Below are positions 26,105 to 34,544 of a DNA stretch of 39,708 nucleotides, piece by piece. The position numbers and the translations under genes were made by a program. Source of the DNA: Candidatus Alistipes merdigallinarum. Its GTDB lineage: Bacteria; Bacteroidota; Bacteroidia; Bacteroidales; Rikenellaceae. The stretch lies in NCBI GenBank assembly GCA_019119305.1, contig DWXH01000037.1, forward strand, positions 1-39,708. The letters are read 5' to 3'. How positions within the stretch are numbered: position 1 is the stretch's first letter; every line of letters begins with the position of its first letter. Under the pieces are notes generated by a model. That model was not told the origin of the DNA, made no database searches, and saw only the letters and a list, made by a program, of their open reading frames with translations.

Positions 26105-26719
26105 ATGAGTATGAAAATCCAGCACATTGTATCGTTTTTATTGATTGCTATGGCGGTAGCCTGCCGTAACGGAAAGCAGACCGAAACATATCCTGTATTT
26201 CCCGAAGAACCGTCTCGAACCGCATACGAAGGTTTTACTTGGGAGAAAATCAGCGGGGCAGGCATCCAACTATGGGCCCAACGCAACCCCAATATACATA
26301 TCGTTTTAGATGAAGGTTCACAATGTGCATTTGTCGAACGCGGGGGTGAGCAACCGAGTCGTTGGATGGTCATCAAGGTCTTTACATTGAAAGATAAAAA
26401 CATCGACGACGTACTCCGTCAATTACAACAATCACCCGAATGGGATATGTCCCAGACTTGTGCATTCGAAGAGGGAAAAAGCAACAGGAAAGGGGTCAAA
26501 CGCTACAGCCTTGTCCCCACCGGTGACTATGCAAAAAAGATACAGGAACTCTCCTCACAGGAACCAATCCCCACAACATGTAACGGCTGGGGCATGGGCA
26601 ACAGCGGGATCCGGTATTTCGAAATCCACGATAGCCATCCCGACAAAGCGATATTCCTCGAGATCGGTCAGGATGCTCCGCTTTTCGACGAACAGAGCAT
26701 AATTCTGACAGAAGATTGA
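26105..26719 (+). CDS. Predicted lipoprotein of unknown family
   Basis: The protein of about 204 residues opens MSMKIQHIVSFLLIAMAVAC. The hydrophobic stretch ending AVAC is a reasonable lipobox, with the lipidated Cys followed by RNG. I chose the ATG at 26105; a second ATG at 26111 would serve equally, and an upstream TTG at 26084 is unlikely. The mature part is soluble with mixed alpha/beta character (FTWEKISGAGIQLWAQ, WMVIKVFTLKDKNIDDVLRQL, CNGWGMGNSGIRYFEIHDSHPDKAIFLEIGQD). I do not recognise a family. It lies 113 bases after the two-component operon and may be regulated by it. Confidence 0.75.
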   Translation: MSMKIQHIVSFLLIAMAVACRNGKQTETYPVFPEEPSRTAYEGFTWEKISGAGIQLWAQRNPNIHIVLDEGSQCAFVERGGEQPSRWMVIKVFTLKDKNIDDVLRQLQQSPEWDMSQTCAFEEGKSNRKGVKRYSLVPTGDYAKKIQELSSQEPIPTTCNGWGMGNSGIRYFEIHDSHPDKAIFLEIGQDAPLFDEQSIILTED

Positions 26720-26763
26720 CTGTCCCCACATCCAGCAGATACCGGGGACGGACGATACCAAAA

Positions 26764-26797
26764 TTATCTCGATTAACTTTTCGATCATCCGAGATAA
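26764..26797 (-). terminator. Intrinsic terminator of the AraC-family gene
   Basis: The 8-bp stem TTATCTCG/CGAGATAA (26764-26771 and 26790-26797) is followed on the minus strand by TTTTGG. It lies 16 bases past the stop at 26814. Confidence 0.6.
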
Positions 26798-26813
26798 AAA
26801 GTCCGGAGGGGTC

Positions 26814-27734
26814 CTACTTCGCATTTTGGTAGGCTTTCGGCGAGCAACCGACCTCTTTTTTGAAATAGACGCCGAAAAACGACTGGTTGGCAAAATTCAA
26901 CATGTCACTGATTTGCTGAATCGTATATTTCCGGCTCTTCAATAGTGCTTTAGCCTCTAAAATCACATAATCCCGAATCCAGTCGCCGGCATGACGACCG
27001 CTGACTGCATAGACCATCTGTGAAAGGTATTTAGGCGTAATACACATTTTATCGGCATAGAATCCGATGCTGCGTTCGGTAGCATAATACTGTTGAAGCA
27101 ACTCCATAAACTTATCATAAATCTGCTTCTTCCTGTTCCCGATCTGGGCCTCCTGCATCTGTACGTAGGGTATCATCAACTGACATGCGTTACAACAAAG
27201 CACCTGCATATAACTCATGATCAGGTCTCGCTTATAGTAATAATCCGATTGTTCGATCTTTTGGCGTAACGTCCTGTATATCTGCATCTGCTCTTCCATC
27301 TGCTCATCAGTAACCCGGAGCATCGACTGCTGCATAAGAAATTTGCGTATAATGATAGCTCCGTGCAAAGGCTCCACGACAAAATAGTTTTTCGAGAAGG
27401 CAAAAAAGACCAATTTGCAATCGGGCGATATTTCTAAACACTGTCCGATGGAGCCCTGCTGCACCAGCAAAATACAATTTTTATTCAACTCATACTCCGT
27501 AAGATTCAACTGTATACGCATGGAACCGCCAAGACAGAAGAGGATCATCGTAAACTCAATCTTGAACGGATCGGGCAGGGTTACCAATGATTTCAGTTCC
27601 GGATTCGATAAAATATTCTCCGAGTCTCCCGTAAGGTTATCGGTCAAAATAAAATCATCGTTGAAGATACAGGCCCGGTCGTCAAGCGGTACCATCCACA
27701 GATTCAACGTTCGAAATTGTTTAGATCTCTGCAT
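26814..27734 (-). CDS. AraC-family transcriptional regulator
   Basis: The 306-residue protein has an N-terminal cupin-like sensing domain (about 30-170, FKIEFTMILFCLGGSMRIQLNL). A C-terminal pair of helix-turn-helix motifs covers about 205-306 (GFYADKMCITPKYLSQMVYAVSGRHAGDWIRDYVILEAKALL, IQQISDMLNFANQSFFGVYFKKEVGCSPKAYQ), which is the AraC/XylS signature. It is divergent from the RND efflux operon with 181 bases between them, so it most likely controls that operon in response to a small molecule. The sensing domain is not specific enough to name the ligand. Confidence 0.93.
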   Translation of the reverse strand: MQRSKQFRTLNLWMVPLDDRACIFNDDFILTDNLTGDSENILSNPELKSLVTLPDPFKIEFTMILFCLGGSMRIQLNLTEYELNKNCILLVQQGSIGQCLEISPDCKLVFFAFSKNYFVVEPLHGAIIIRKFLMQQSMLRVTDEQMEEQMQIYRTLRQKIEQSDYYYKRDLIMSYMQVLCCNACQLMIPYVQMQEAQIGNRKKQIYDKFMELLQQYYATERSIGFYADKMCITPKYLSQMVYAVSGRHAGDWIRDYVILEAKALLKSRKYTIQQISDMLNFANQSFFGVYFKKEVGCSPKAYQNAK

Positions 27735-27759
27735 ATAGAAAATCCATCTTTTTTAAGCA

Positions 27760-27767
27760 CAAATATA
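27760..27767 (-). promoter_or_regulatory. -7 element of the AraC-family gene
   Basis: The minus strand reads TATATTTG, an exact TAnnTTTG match 25 bases upstream of the ATG. Confidence 0.5.
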
Positions 27768-27807
27768 CCTATTCAAATAAAATATTAAATGTTTTTTATT
27801 CAAAAAA

Positions 27808-27840
27808 GACATATTGTCATCTTTTAGAACAATTATGTTC
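27808..27840. promoter_or_regulatory. Candidate operator: two adjacent palindromes
   Basis: GACATATTGTC (27808-27818, arms GACA/TGTC) and GAACAATTATGTTC (27827-27840, arms GAACA/TGTTC) lie in the middle of the divergent region between the AraC gene and the efflux operon. A direct repeat, ATTCAAA, also occurs at 27771 and 27798. These are plausible regulator sites; no binding evidence exists here. Confidence 0.35.
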
Positions 27841-27915
27841 CTCAGAACGACATAAGAGTATCGGCAAAAAACAGAACTTTGTCACTCGTTAAAATGATAA
27901 ACTACCGATAACAAA

Positions 27916-28968
27916 ATGAAAATTCTACAATGGATAACAACAGCGACATGCTTGATGGTCTCCTGCACAGGTTGGAAACAAACCGTTCCGTTCGTTCATA
28001 GCGTTTACGTGACACAACCTGCCGCAACGGGTGAGGAGCAGTTAAAGACCTATTCGGGAATCGTAGAAGAGGCTCACGAAATCAGTCTCGGATTCAAAAC
28101 GGCAGGACAATTGAAAAACATCCTCGTCAAGGAGGGCGATTTGGTAGAGAAAGGAGAACTGCTTGCCGAACTGGACGATGTCGATTATCAACTGGGTGTC
28201 GATGCGTTACAGATTCAGTACGACCAGTTGAAAGAGGAGGTGGAACGGACGACTCAACTCTTCGAGCAACAGAGTATTTCGGCCAACGATTACGAAAAAG
28301 CCACCGCCGGATTACGACAACTGGAAGTACAGCTTCAAGTCAACAAAAACAAACTGGAATACACAAAACTATATGCCCCATGTTCCGGATACATACGGAG
28401 CGTTAATTTTTCCCCCGCAGAGATGGTCGATGCCGGGACTGCCGTTTTTCGGTTGTTGGATGTTTCGCGACTCGAAGTAGTTGCCGATGTTCCGGTCAAA
28501 GCCTATATGGATCGGGAACAATTCACCCGATTCGGCTGTAAAACGGCATATACAGGGGAAAAGGAGCTACCCATGACCCTGACGAGCCTGACCCCGAAAG
28601 CCGATAACAACCAACTCTACCGAATGCGGCTTGCATTTGCCGAACGGCCCGACAAACAAGTGACGGCCGGCATGAATGTCGAAGTGTGCATTCGAATGGC
28701 TGAAGGCACTACTGGCTATGCCCTTCCGCTGAGTGCAATTTTTCGAGACGGAGATGGGGTATGTGTCTGGACACTCGAACCGGATTCCACCGTATCGAAA
28801 CGTCGTATCGAAATTGGCGGGACGACAACAAAAGGAGAGGCTGTCGTCGCATCCGGATTGACGGGCAATGAAAAGGTTGTCCGGGCCGGAGTGAATATGC
28901 TCCGGGAAGGAGAAAAAGTACGGGTGATCGACGCTCCGAGCAAAACCAATGAGGGAGGGCTGTTGTAA
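27916..28968 (+). CDS. RND efflux periplasmic adaptor lipoprotein (MFP/HlyD family)
   Basis: The 350-residue protein has a lipobox LMVSC with Cys17, so it is lipid-anchored. A beta-barrel/lipoyl region follows (YSGIVEEAHEISLGFKTAGQLKNILVKEGDLVEKGELLAELDD). Next come a coiled-coil hairpin (about 90-140), the second lipoyl half (LYAPCSGYIRSVNFSPAEMVDAG) and a membrane-proximal domain. It links the inner-membrane pump to the outer-membrane channel. Its TAA stop shares one base with the ATG of the permease (TAATG), so translation is coupled. Confidence 0.95.
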   Translation: MKILQWITTATCLMVSCTGWKQTVPFVHSVYVTQPAATGEEQLKTYSGIVEEAHEISLGFKTAGQLKNILVKEGDLVEKGELLAELDDVDYQLGVDALQIQYDQLKEEVERTTQLFEQQSISANDYEKATAGLRQLEVQLQVNKNKLEYTKLYAPCSGYIRSVNFSPAEMVDAGTAVFRLLDVSRLEVVADVPVKAYMDREQFTRFGCKTAYTGEKELPMTLTSLTPKADNNQLYRMRLAFAERPDKQVTAGMNVEVCIRMAEGTTGYALPLSAIFRDGDGVCVWTLEPDSTVSKRRIEIGGTTTKGEAVVASGLTGNEKVVRAGVNMLREGEKVRVIDAPSKTNEGGLL

Positions 28969-31900
28969 TGAAACCGACCGAATTTTTCATGCGCCGTCCG
29001 GTACTTTTCTGGTCCCTAATGATCGGAATACTGATTGCCGGAGTACTCTCGTTCATCCGCATGCCCAAACTGGAAGATCCTGCCGTATCGGCCAAACAGG
29101 CCATGGTAGTAATCCCATGGCCCGGAACTACGGCCCACGAGATCGAGCTGAAAGCAGCCATCATGATGGAAGAGGAGTTGCGTGCGCTGCCCAATGTCAA
29201 AAAGGTCAAAACCGAATGCCAGGACGGTTCCGCCATCTTTACCGTAGAGTTCCGGATGACCGTTTTGAGCAGCGAATTGGAGCAACATTTCGATCTGTTG
29301 CGCCGTAAAGTGAACGATGCGGCCGTACGCCTGCCGCAAGGGTGCTACGATCCGGTGGTAATCGATGACATGATGGACGTATACGGCATTTTTTACGCCT
29401 TGACCGGCGACGGATACGAATACCCCGAAATGTACGAATACGCCAAATACATCCGCCGGGCACTGCTCGACGTACCGGGAGTCAAACGCATCCTCATTGC
29501 CGGAAACCGCGATGAGGTGATCGACATCATCCTGCCGAAAGAACAGATATCCCGAAACGGAATCATTCCTACTCAAATCATGTCGGCTCTGCAAGGGGCA
29601 GGCAAGAGCGTCGAAGCGGGAAAATACCGCAGCGGTGAGGAACGAATCGCACTGCACGTCGATTCGGGGATAGAAGACGAAGAAGACATACGCAACCTGC
29701 TGATCGCTACGATGGACGGACGGCAAATGCGGCTGGGTGACATAGCGCAAATCAAACGTGGTTATTCCGAACCTCAACGAAACGGTTTTTTCGTGGATGG
29801 GAAGCCGGCTTTGGCAATTTGTCTTGCCTTAGAAGACGATGCAATCGTCCCCGATGTCGGCAAAGCCGTAGACGCACGGCTGAACGAGGCGATGAAAACA
29901 ATACCGGCCGGCATGGAAACTCAGAAGATTTTCTTTCAACCCGACAAAGTGAGTGACGCGATCTCGTCGTTCATGTGGAACCTGCTCGAATCGGTCGTTA
30001 TCGTCATCCTGGTACTGATCTTCACGATGGGTTTCCGCAGCGGCCTGATCATCGGGTTCGGACTGATCCTGACCGTAGCCGTATCGTTCCCTATTTTGCT
30101 GGCCTGCGGAACTACCCTGCAACGAATCTCTCTCGGCGCCTTTATCGTAGCGATGGGCATGTTGGTCGATAACGCCGTAGTCATCATGGACGGCATCCTG
30201 ATCGACAAACAACGCGGATTGGGTCCCAAGACATATCTCTACCGAATCGGCCGTAATACAGCCATGCCATTGTTGGGAGCCACGATCATTGCCGCATCGA
30301 CTTTTCTGTGCGTTTATCTCTCACCCGACTCTGCCGGAGAGTATGCCCGCGATCTTTTCCTGGTACTCTGCTTCAGTCTGCTCTCCAGCTGGGTACTGGC
30401 CCTGATCCAGGTTCCGGTTTGTGCCAAAACATGGCTTTCGGCCCGTGAAAAACGACACGATAAAAAAGATTCGACGGTGATGAACTCTCCGGTACACCGT
30501 TTCGTCCGGCGTTCCGTATCGTTCCTGATCGACCATAAAAAGACAACGATTACCGCAGCGATTGTCGTTTTAGGTATCTCTATCGCCGGTATGACACGCG
30601 TCAAAAACCTCTTTTTCCCCGACTTCGACTACAAACAATTCATCGTCGAATGTTTCTATCCGGCACAGACCTCTCCCGACAAGGTACGGCACGACCTGCT
30701 GGAGATGGGTGCACTGCTCACTGAAAATCCGGAAATAGAACGCGTTGCCGTCAGTATGGGAAGTGCTCCGGCACATTATTGCCTCGTTCGACCGATGACA
30801 GCCGGAGGTGACTGTTACGGGGAACTGATGGTCGATTGCAAAGACTACAAAACCGTCATGAAACAGATTCCCGAAGTACGACGCGAACTTCGGGAAAAAT
30901 ATCCCGACGCCTATATCCGTATTCGCAAATACAACTTTTCGATCTCCACCTCACACACGGTCGAAGTGGAGTTCACCGGACCCGATCCCGCCGTATTACG
31001 GGATCTAAGCGCTCAAGCAGAAGCGATTATGCGCGAGTGTCCATACGTAGACGCCTATTCGGTACAAAACAACTGGAAACCGACAGGTAAAGCTTTCGTC
31101 GCCGAATTCGTACAACAAGATGCCCTCAGATCGGGAATCGGCCGGAGCGACGTAGGCAATGCGCTGCTTGCAGCCACCGATGGAATGCCCGTCGGTGTGT
31201 TGAACGATCAGGACCGTATGGTCTTGGTCAACCTTCAAGTCCGCAATGCCGATGGAAGTCGAATCTCCGACCTCCGAGACATTCCGGTCTGGAGCATGAT
31301 GAACATCCGTATGACGGACGAAGAATTACAATCGGCTCTCGTCTCCGGAAAAGGAATGAGTACCCTTCAGGATCGGATGTTCCGATCCGTACCGCTCGGC
31401 AACGTTACCCGTGATATCCATCTCGACTGGGAAGAACCTGTCGTATACCGATATAACGGACGTCGTGCCATCGAGGCCGAATGTGATCCGAATCCCGATT
31501 TGTCGGAGGCGACTCCCGCCAAAGTGGTCGCTTCGATCCAAGATAAAATCGAAGCGATTCCGCTCCCGGAAGGATATTCCATGCGATGGGTAGGCGAGGG
31601 AGAGCTCCAGAATGAAGCCATCGGAAATCTGATGAAATACGTCCCGTTGACAATTTTCATCATTCTGGCCATTCTGCTTTTGCTCTTCAACAGTTGGCGC
31701 AAGGTTCTCTTGATTCTGTTCTGTTTCCCCTTCGTCTTCTGCGGCATTACGCCCGCCCTTCTGCTCTCCGGGCAACCCTTCACCTTCATGGCCATCATCG
31801 GTATGATGGGTCTGATCGGTATGATGGTCAAAAACGCCATCGTACTCGTAGACGAAATAAACCGGCTCCAGACCGAAGAGAAAGTCGCTCCATACCGAGC

Positions 31901-32138
31901 TGTCGTAGAGGCAACCGTCTCCCGTGTCCGTCCGGTACTGATGGCATCGCTGACCACGATCGTCGGTATGATTCCTCTGGTCGGAGACCCGATGTACGGT
32001 TCGATGGCCATTACGATCATGGGCGGGCTTACAGTCGGAACAATCATTACGCTGATCTTGTTGCCGCTCTTCTATACAGCCATGTTCCATATCAGGAAAC
32101 CCTCGACCGATAACACACCATCCATTCAATCCCTATAA
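28968..32138 (+). CDS. RND-family efflux permease (AcrB-like)
   Basis: The 1056-residue protein is the full RND length: TM1 (FWSLMIGILIAGVLSF), a large periplasmic loop, TM2-6, a second loop and TM7-12. In TM4 the proton-relay position reads LVDNAVV (D401-N402), where AcrB has Asp-Asp. In TM10 the conserved Lys is present (K955 in GMMVKNAIVLVDE). The D-N pair is seen in many Bacteroidota pumps, so the protein is probably active. It exports drugs, bile salts or other amphiphiles using the proton gradient, with the adaptor before it and the channel after it. The substrate is unknown. Confidence 0.96.
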   Translation: MKPTEFFMRRPVLFWSLMIGILIAGVLSFIRMPKLEDPAVSAKQAMVVIPWPGTTAHEIELKAAIMMEEELRALPNVKKVKTECQDGSAIFTVEFRMTVLSSELEQHFDLLRRKVNDAAVRLPQGCYDPVVIDDMMDVYGIFYALTGDGYEYPEMYEYAKYIRRALLDVPGVKRILIAGNRDEVIDIILPKEQISRNGIIPTQIMSALQGAGKSVEAGKYRSGEERIALHVDSGIEDEEDIRNLLIATMDGRQMRLGDIAQIKRGYSEPQRNGFFVDGKPALAICLALEDDAIVPDVGKAVDARLNEAMKTIPAGMETQKIFFQPDKVSDAISSFMWNLLESVVIVILVLIFTMGFRSGLIIGFGLILTVAVSFPILLACGTTLQRISLGAFIVAMGMLVDNAVVIMDGILIDKQRGLGPKTYLYRIGRNTAMPLLGATIIAASTFLCVYLSPDSAGEYARDLFLVLCFSLLSSWVLALIQVPVCAKTWLSAREKRHDKKDSTVMNSPVHRFVRRSVSFLIDHKKTTITAAIVVLGISIAGMTRVKNLFFPDFDYKQFIVECFYPAQTSPDKVRHDLLEMGALLTENPEIERVAVSMGSAPAHYCLVRPMTAGGDCYGELMVDCKDYKTVMKQIPEVRRELREKYPDAYIRIRKYNFSISTSHTVEVEFTGPDPAVLRDLSAQAEAIMRECPYVDAYSVQNNWKPTGKAFVAEFVQQDALRSGIGRSDVGNALLAATDGMPVGVLNDQDRMVLVNLQVRNADGSRISDLRDIPVWSMMNIRMTDEELQSALVSGKGMSTLQDRMFRSVPLGNVTRDIHLDWEEPVVYRYNGRRAIEAECDPNPDLSEATPAKVVASIQDKIEAIPLPEGYSMRWVGEGELQNEAIGNLMKYVPLTIFIILAILLLLFNSWRKVLLILFCFPFVFCGITPALLLSGQPFTFMAIIGMMGLIGMMVKNAIVLVDEINRLQTEEKVAPYRAVVEATVSRVRPVLMASLTTIVGMIPLVGDPMYGSMAITIMGGLTVGTIITLILLPLFYTAMFHIRKPSTDNTPSIQSL

Positions 32139-32142
32139 GAAA

Positions 32143-33453
32143 ATGAAACGAACAATCATATCTCTCGCCGCCGTTTTATTGTTCTGCTCCAATCTTTCAG
32201 CACGACAACGACTCGCACTGTCCCAAGCCGAGTGTCGCGAACGGGCACTCGCCCACAGCGAAGAGTTGCAACAGGCCGACAACGCCATACGACAGGCAGG
32301 ACTCGATCGCAAAATAGCAAGTTCCGCATACCTGCCTAATGTTGCAGGATCGGCCACAGGCACCTACGTCTTACCCGACATCGACATGATGGGAACCGAA
32401 CTCCGTATGCGCGGAGTCTATATGGCCGGTATCTCTCTGACCCAACCCATTTATACGGGAGGGAAAATCTCGTCGGGTCAACGTTTAGCCAAAATCGGAG
32501 AGGCCGTCGCTTCCGAACAGCGGCGAATGACCCGCATGGAGGTAATAGCAGAGGCCGACAACGCCTATTGGAGCTATATTGCCGTCGAGCGGAAAGTCAG
32601 AATGACCGAGCAGTACAAAACCCTCATGGACACTCTGTTCCGCCAAACAGAAGCCGCCCAGAGGGTGGGTATGGCAACGGATAACGACCTGCTGCGCATC
32701 GACGCCCGCCGCAGCGAAATCGAATATCAGCTTCAACGGGCCCGAAACGGAGCTGACCTTTGTCGCATGTCGCTGTGTCGGATCATCGGCGTAGAATCCG
32801 ATACGGAATTTATTCCGACCGACACGTTGGTATCGATCTCGGCTCCGGTTCACTTAGACGACAACATCGACTCCCGGCCGGAACTGCATCTACTCGAAAA
32901 GCAGATCGAAGCCAATGAACAGCAGATCCGCATGACTCGGGCCGACATGCTACCCACCATCGGTTTCAGTGCCGGCTACACCTATTACGGAAACATCAAG
33001 CTGAAAGGTACCGCCGACATCGGAAACGGGACACAGATTCCCTATACACAACAATTCCGCGACGGAATCGGATTGGCCATGATTGCCGTAAAGATTCCTA
33101 TTTTTCACTGGAACGAGGGGCGCAACAAAGTTCGCAAGGCACGTTACGATCTCGACAACGCCCGACTCGAACTACAAAAAAATTCACGGTTACTCGATCT
33201 TGAAGTACAACAAGCCATCCGCAACGTAGAAGACGGATACCGCATGATCGAAGCGGCCGATATCGCCTTCCGGCAAGCGGAAGAGAACCTACGGGTCATG
33301 CGCAACCGTTATGCCGCCTCGATGGCTCCACTCACGGACCTGCTCGATGCCCAATCGCAATGGCAACAGGCATCAAGCAACTTGATCGAGGCACAGACCC
33401 AATACAAAATATACGAAACCGAATATTTACGAGCAACAGGCAAATTAGAATAA
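32143..33453 (+). CDS. TolC-family outer-membrane efflux channel
   Basis: The 436-residue protein has a signal peptide (MKRTIISLAAVLLFCSNLSA) and two outer-membrane-efflux repeats rich in long helices (about 25-215 and 240-436). Examples are LEKQIEANEQQIRMTRADMLPTIGFSAGY and MRNRYAASMAPLTDLLDAQSQWQQASSNLIEAQ. It forms the outer-membrane exit duct of the tripartite pump. It starts 4 bases after the permease stop and is followed by a strong terminator. Confidence 0.95.
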   Translation: MKRTIISLAAVLLFCSNLSARQRLALSQAECRERALAHSEELQQADNAIRQAGLDRKIASSAYLPNVAGSATGTYVLPDIDMMGTELRMRGVYMAGISLTQPIYTGGKISSGQRLAKIGEAVASEQRRMTRMEVIAEADNAYWSYIAVERKVRMTEQYKTLMDTLFRQTEAAQRVGMATDNDLLRIDARRSEIEYQLQRARNGADLCRMSLCRIIGVESDTEFIPTDTLVSISAPVHLDDNIDSRPELHLLEKQIEANEQQIRMTRADMLPTIGFSAGYTYYGNIKLKGTADIGNGTQIPYTQQFRDGIGLAMIAVKIPIFHWNEGRNKVRKARYDLDNARLELQKNSRLLDLEVQQAIRNVEDGYRMIEAADIAFRQAEENLRVMRNRYAASMAPLTDLLDAQSQWQQASSNLIEAQTQYKIYETEYLRATGKLE

Positions 33454-33460
33454 GCCCCAC

Positions 33461-33526
33461 ACTCCTCTAAACCGATAATCTCGTCACGTCAAATGAACGA
33501 TTTACATCGTTTAGGGGAGTTTTTTA
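33461..33526 (+). terminator. Intrinsic terminator of the efflux operon
   Basis: A stem of about 15 bp (5' arm from ACTCCTCTAAAC at 33461; 3' arm GTTTAGGGGAGT ending at 33520) carries one G-T pair and one bulge. It is followed by TTTTTT. It begins 8 bases past the TolC stop. It also covers the in-frame ATG at 33493, which argues that the kinase starts further down. Confidence 0.85.
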
Positions 33527-33582
33527 CTCCTTCTCAGCGGAAAACCAACTCGAATCAATCAAGTAAAAACCTAATTACCAGC

Positions 33583-34359
33583 ATGATAAGAATAAAAACA
33601 AATCCCAAATACACCCATTTGGAACCCTATTTACGACAACTTATTCTTTCGGGACAATTCAACAATGGGGGAGAAGTACTCTACGACAAACGCAATACCG
33701 TCAAACTATTCACAGAAAACGGCATGCAGTTCGTTGTAAAACGTTTCGGACGGCCATCTTTTTTCAACCTGTTGGTATACAGTGCACATATCCGGAAAAG
33801 TAAGGCAGAACGGGCTTTTCGGCATGCAACGCGTTTGCGCCAGCTGGAGATCGACACTCCAGAAGAGATCGCTTTCATCGAGATTCGGAAACGGGGGATA
33901 CTGGAAGTGTGCTATTTCGTATCGGCATACTCCGACTATTGTCCATTAAGCCCAATAACCGAAAATTTCACCCAAGAATCGGGAAAGCGACCCATACTCG
34001 ATATGTTGTCAGGATTTCTATATACCATGCACAGCGTAGGAGTGCACCACAAAGACCTCCACATCGGAAACATTCTCTACAAAGAGAACGGTTCCGGCGG
34101 ATATGACTTCCAAATCATCGATACGAACCGCATGAAATTCGGCGTTTTCCTGACCCAACGGCAACGTTTGATCAATCTGCAACGGCTCTCCTGTCCGGCC
34201 ACCGCTTACCTGTACATCCTCGAACAATACGCCCGCATCGCACATATCGACCCCGAATATTTACAACTCAAAGGAGCCTTTACCCGACTCATTTATGAAT
34301 TCCGCCGGTATTACAGACACAAATTAAAAAATCAATGCCGGAAGATACTACACAAATAA
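33583..34359 (+). CDS. Lipopolysaccharide (Kdo/WaaP, InaA-type) kinase
   Basis: From the ATG at 33583 the protein has 258 residues. It has a protein-kinase-like fold: a possible ATP-binding Lys in MQFVVKRFG, the catalytic-loop motif VHHKDLHIGNILY (HxDLxxxN), and the metal-binding segment FQIIDTNRMKF. KdkA/WaaP relatives phosphorylate Kdo or heptose in the LPS core or lipid A region at the inner membrane. The in-frame ATG at 33493 is inside the efflux terminator, so I reject it. I found no clear TAnnTTTG promoter in the 57 bases between terminator and start, so the promoter may be non-canonical or expression may depend on read-through. Confidence 0.85.
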   Translation: MIRIKTNPKYTHLEPYLRQLILSGQFNNGGEVLYDKRNTVKLFTENGMQFVVKRFGRPSFFNLLVYSAHIRKSKAERAFRHATRLRQLEIDTPEEIAFIEIRKRGILEVCYFVSAYSDYCPLSPITENFTQESGKRPILDMLSGFLYTMHSVGVHHKDLHIGNILYKENGSGGYDFQIIDTNRMKFGVFLTQRQRLINLQRLSCPATAYLYILEQYARIAHIDPEYLQLKGAFTRLIYEFRRYYRHKLKNQCRKILHK

Positions 34360-34388
34360 GTCAAAAAAAGAAAGGCTACTCCTTCGAC

Positions 34389-34474
34389 AAAAAAAGTCTC
34401 CACGGAGTACGCGGAGACTATAGGTTAAAAACCTTCGGCATATAGCCTTATTGTGATAAGATGTAGAATCTTAC
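34389..34474 (-). ncRNA. Predicted tracrRNA of the type II-C system
   Basis: On the minus strand the RNA would start near 34474. The anti-repeat (34450-34469) pairs with the first 20 bases of the CRISPR repeat: 18 of 20 pairs, two of them G-U, with one 2+2 mismatch loop. A stem-loop with CTATA/TATAG and AGGTT/AACCT arms (about 34420-34445) follows. The last element is a terminator hairpin, AGTCTCC/GGAGACT (34395-34419), with a run of seven T. It is antisense to, and directly upstream of, cas9. Confidence 0.85.
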
Positions 34475-34478
34475 CCTC

Positions 34479-34510
34479 CAAATTTATATAAAAGATCGGG
34501 TTTCTGCAAC
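34479..34510 (-). promoter_or_regulatory. Promoter of the tracrRNA
   Basis: On the minus strand there is GTTG (34507-34510), a 20-base gap, then TAAATTTG (34479-34486), an exact -7 match. Transcription would start 5-8 bases later, just before the anti-repeat. It overlaps the region that must hold the divergent cas9 promoter, for which only a weak TAATTTTA (34519-34526) is visible. Confidence 0.75.
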
Positions 34511-34544
34511 TTTTTATTTAATTTTACAGAAAACCTCTCTTTTT

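Noticed and set aside
26722-26749. GTCCCC/GGGGAC stem after the lipoprotein as an intrinsic terminator
   Set aside because: The stem is 6 bp with a 16-base loop and no T-run; too weak to list as a terminator.
33493-33582. N-terminal extension of the LPS kinase from ATG 33493
   Set aside because: It overlaps the efflux terminator and adds a low-similarity segment; ATG 33583 gives the normal start.
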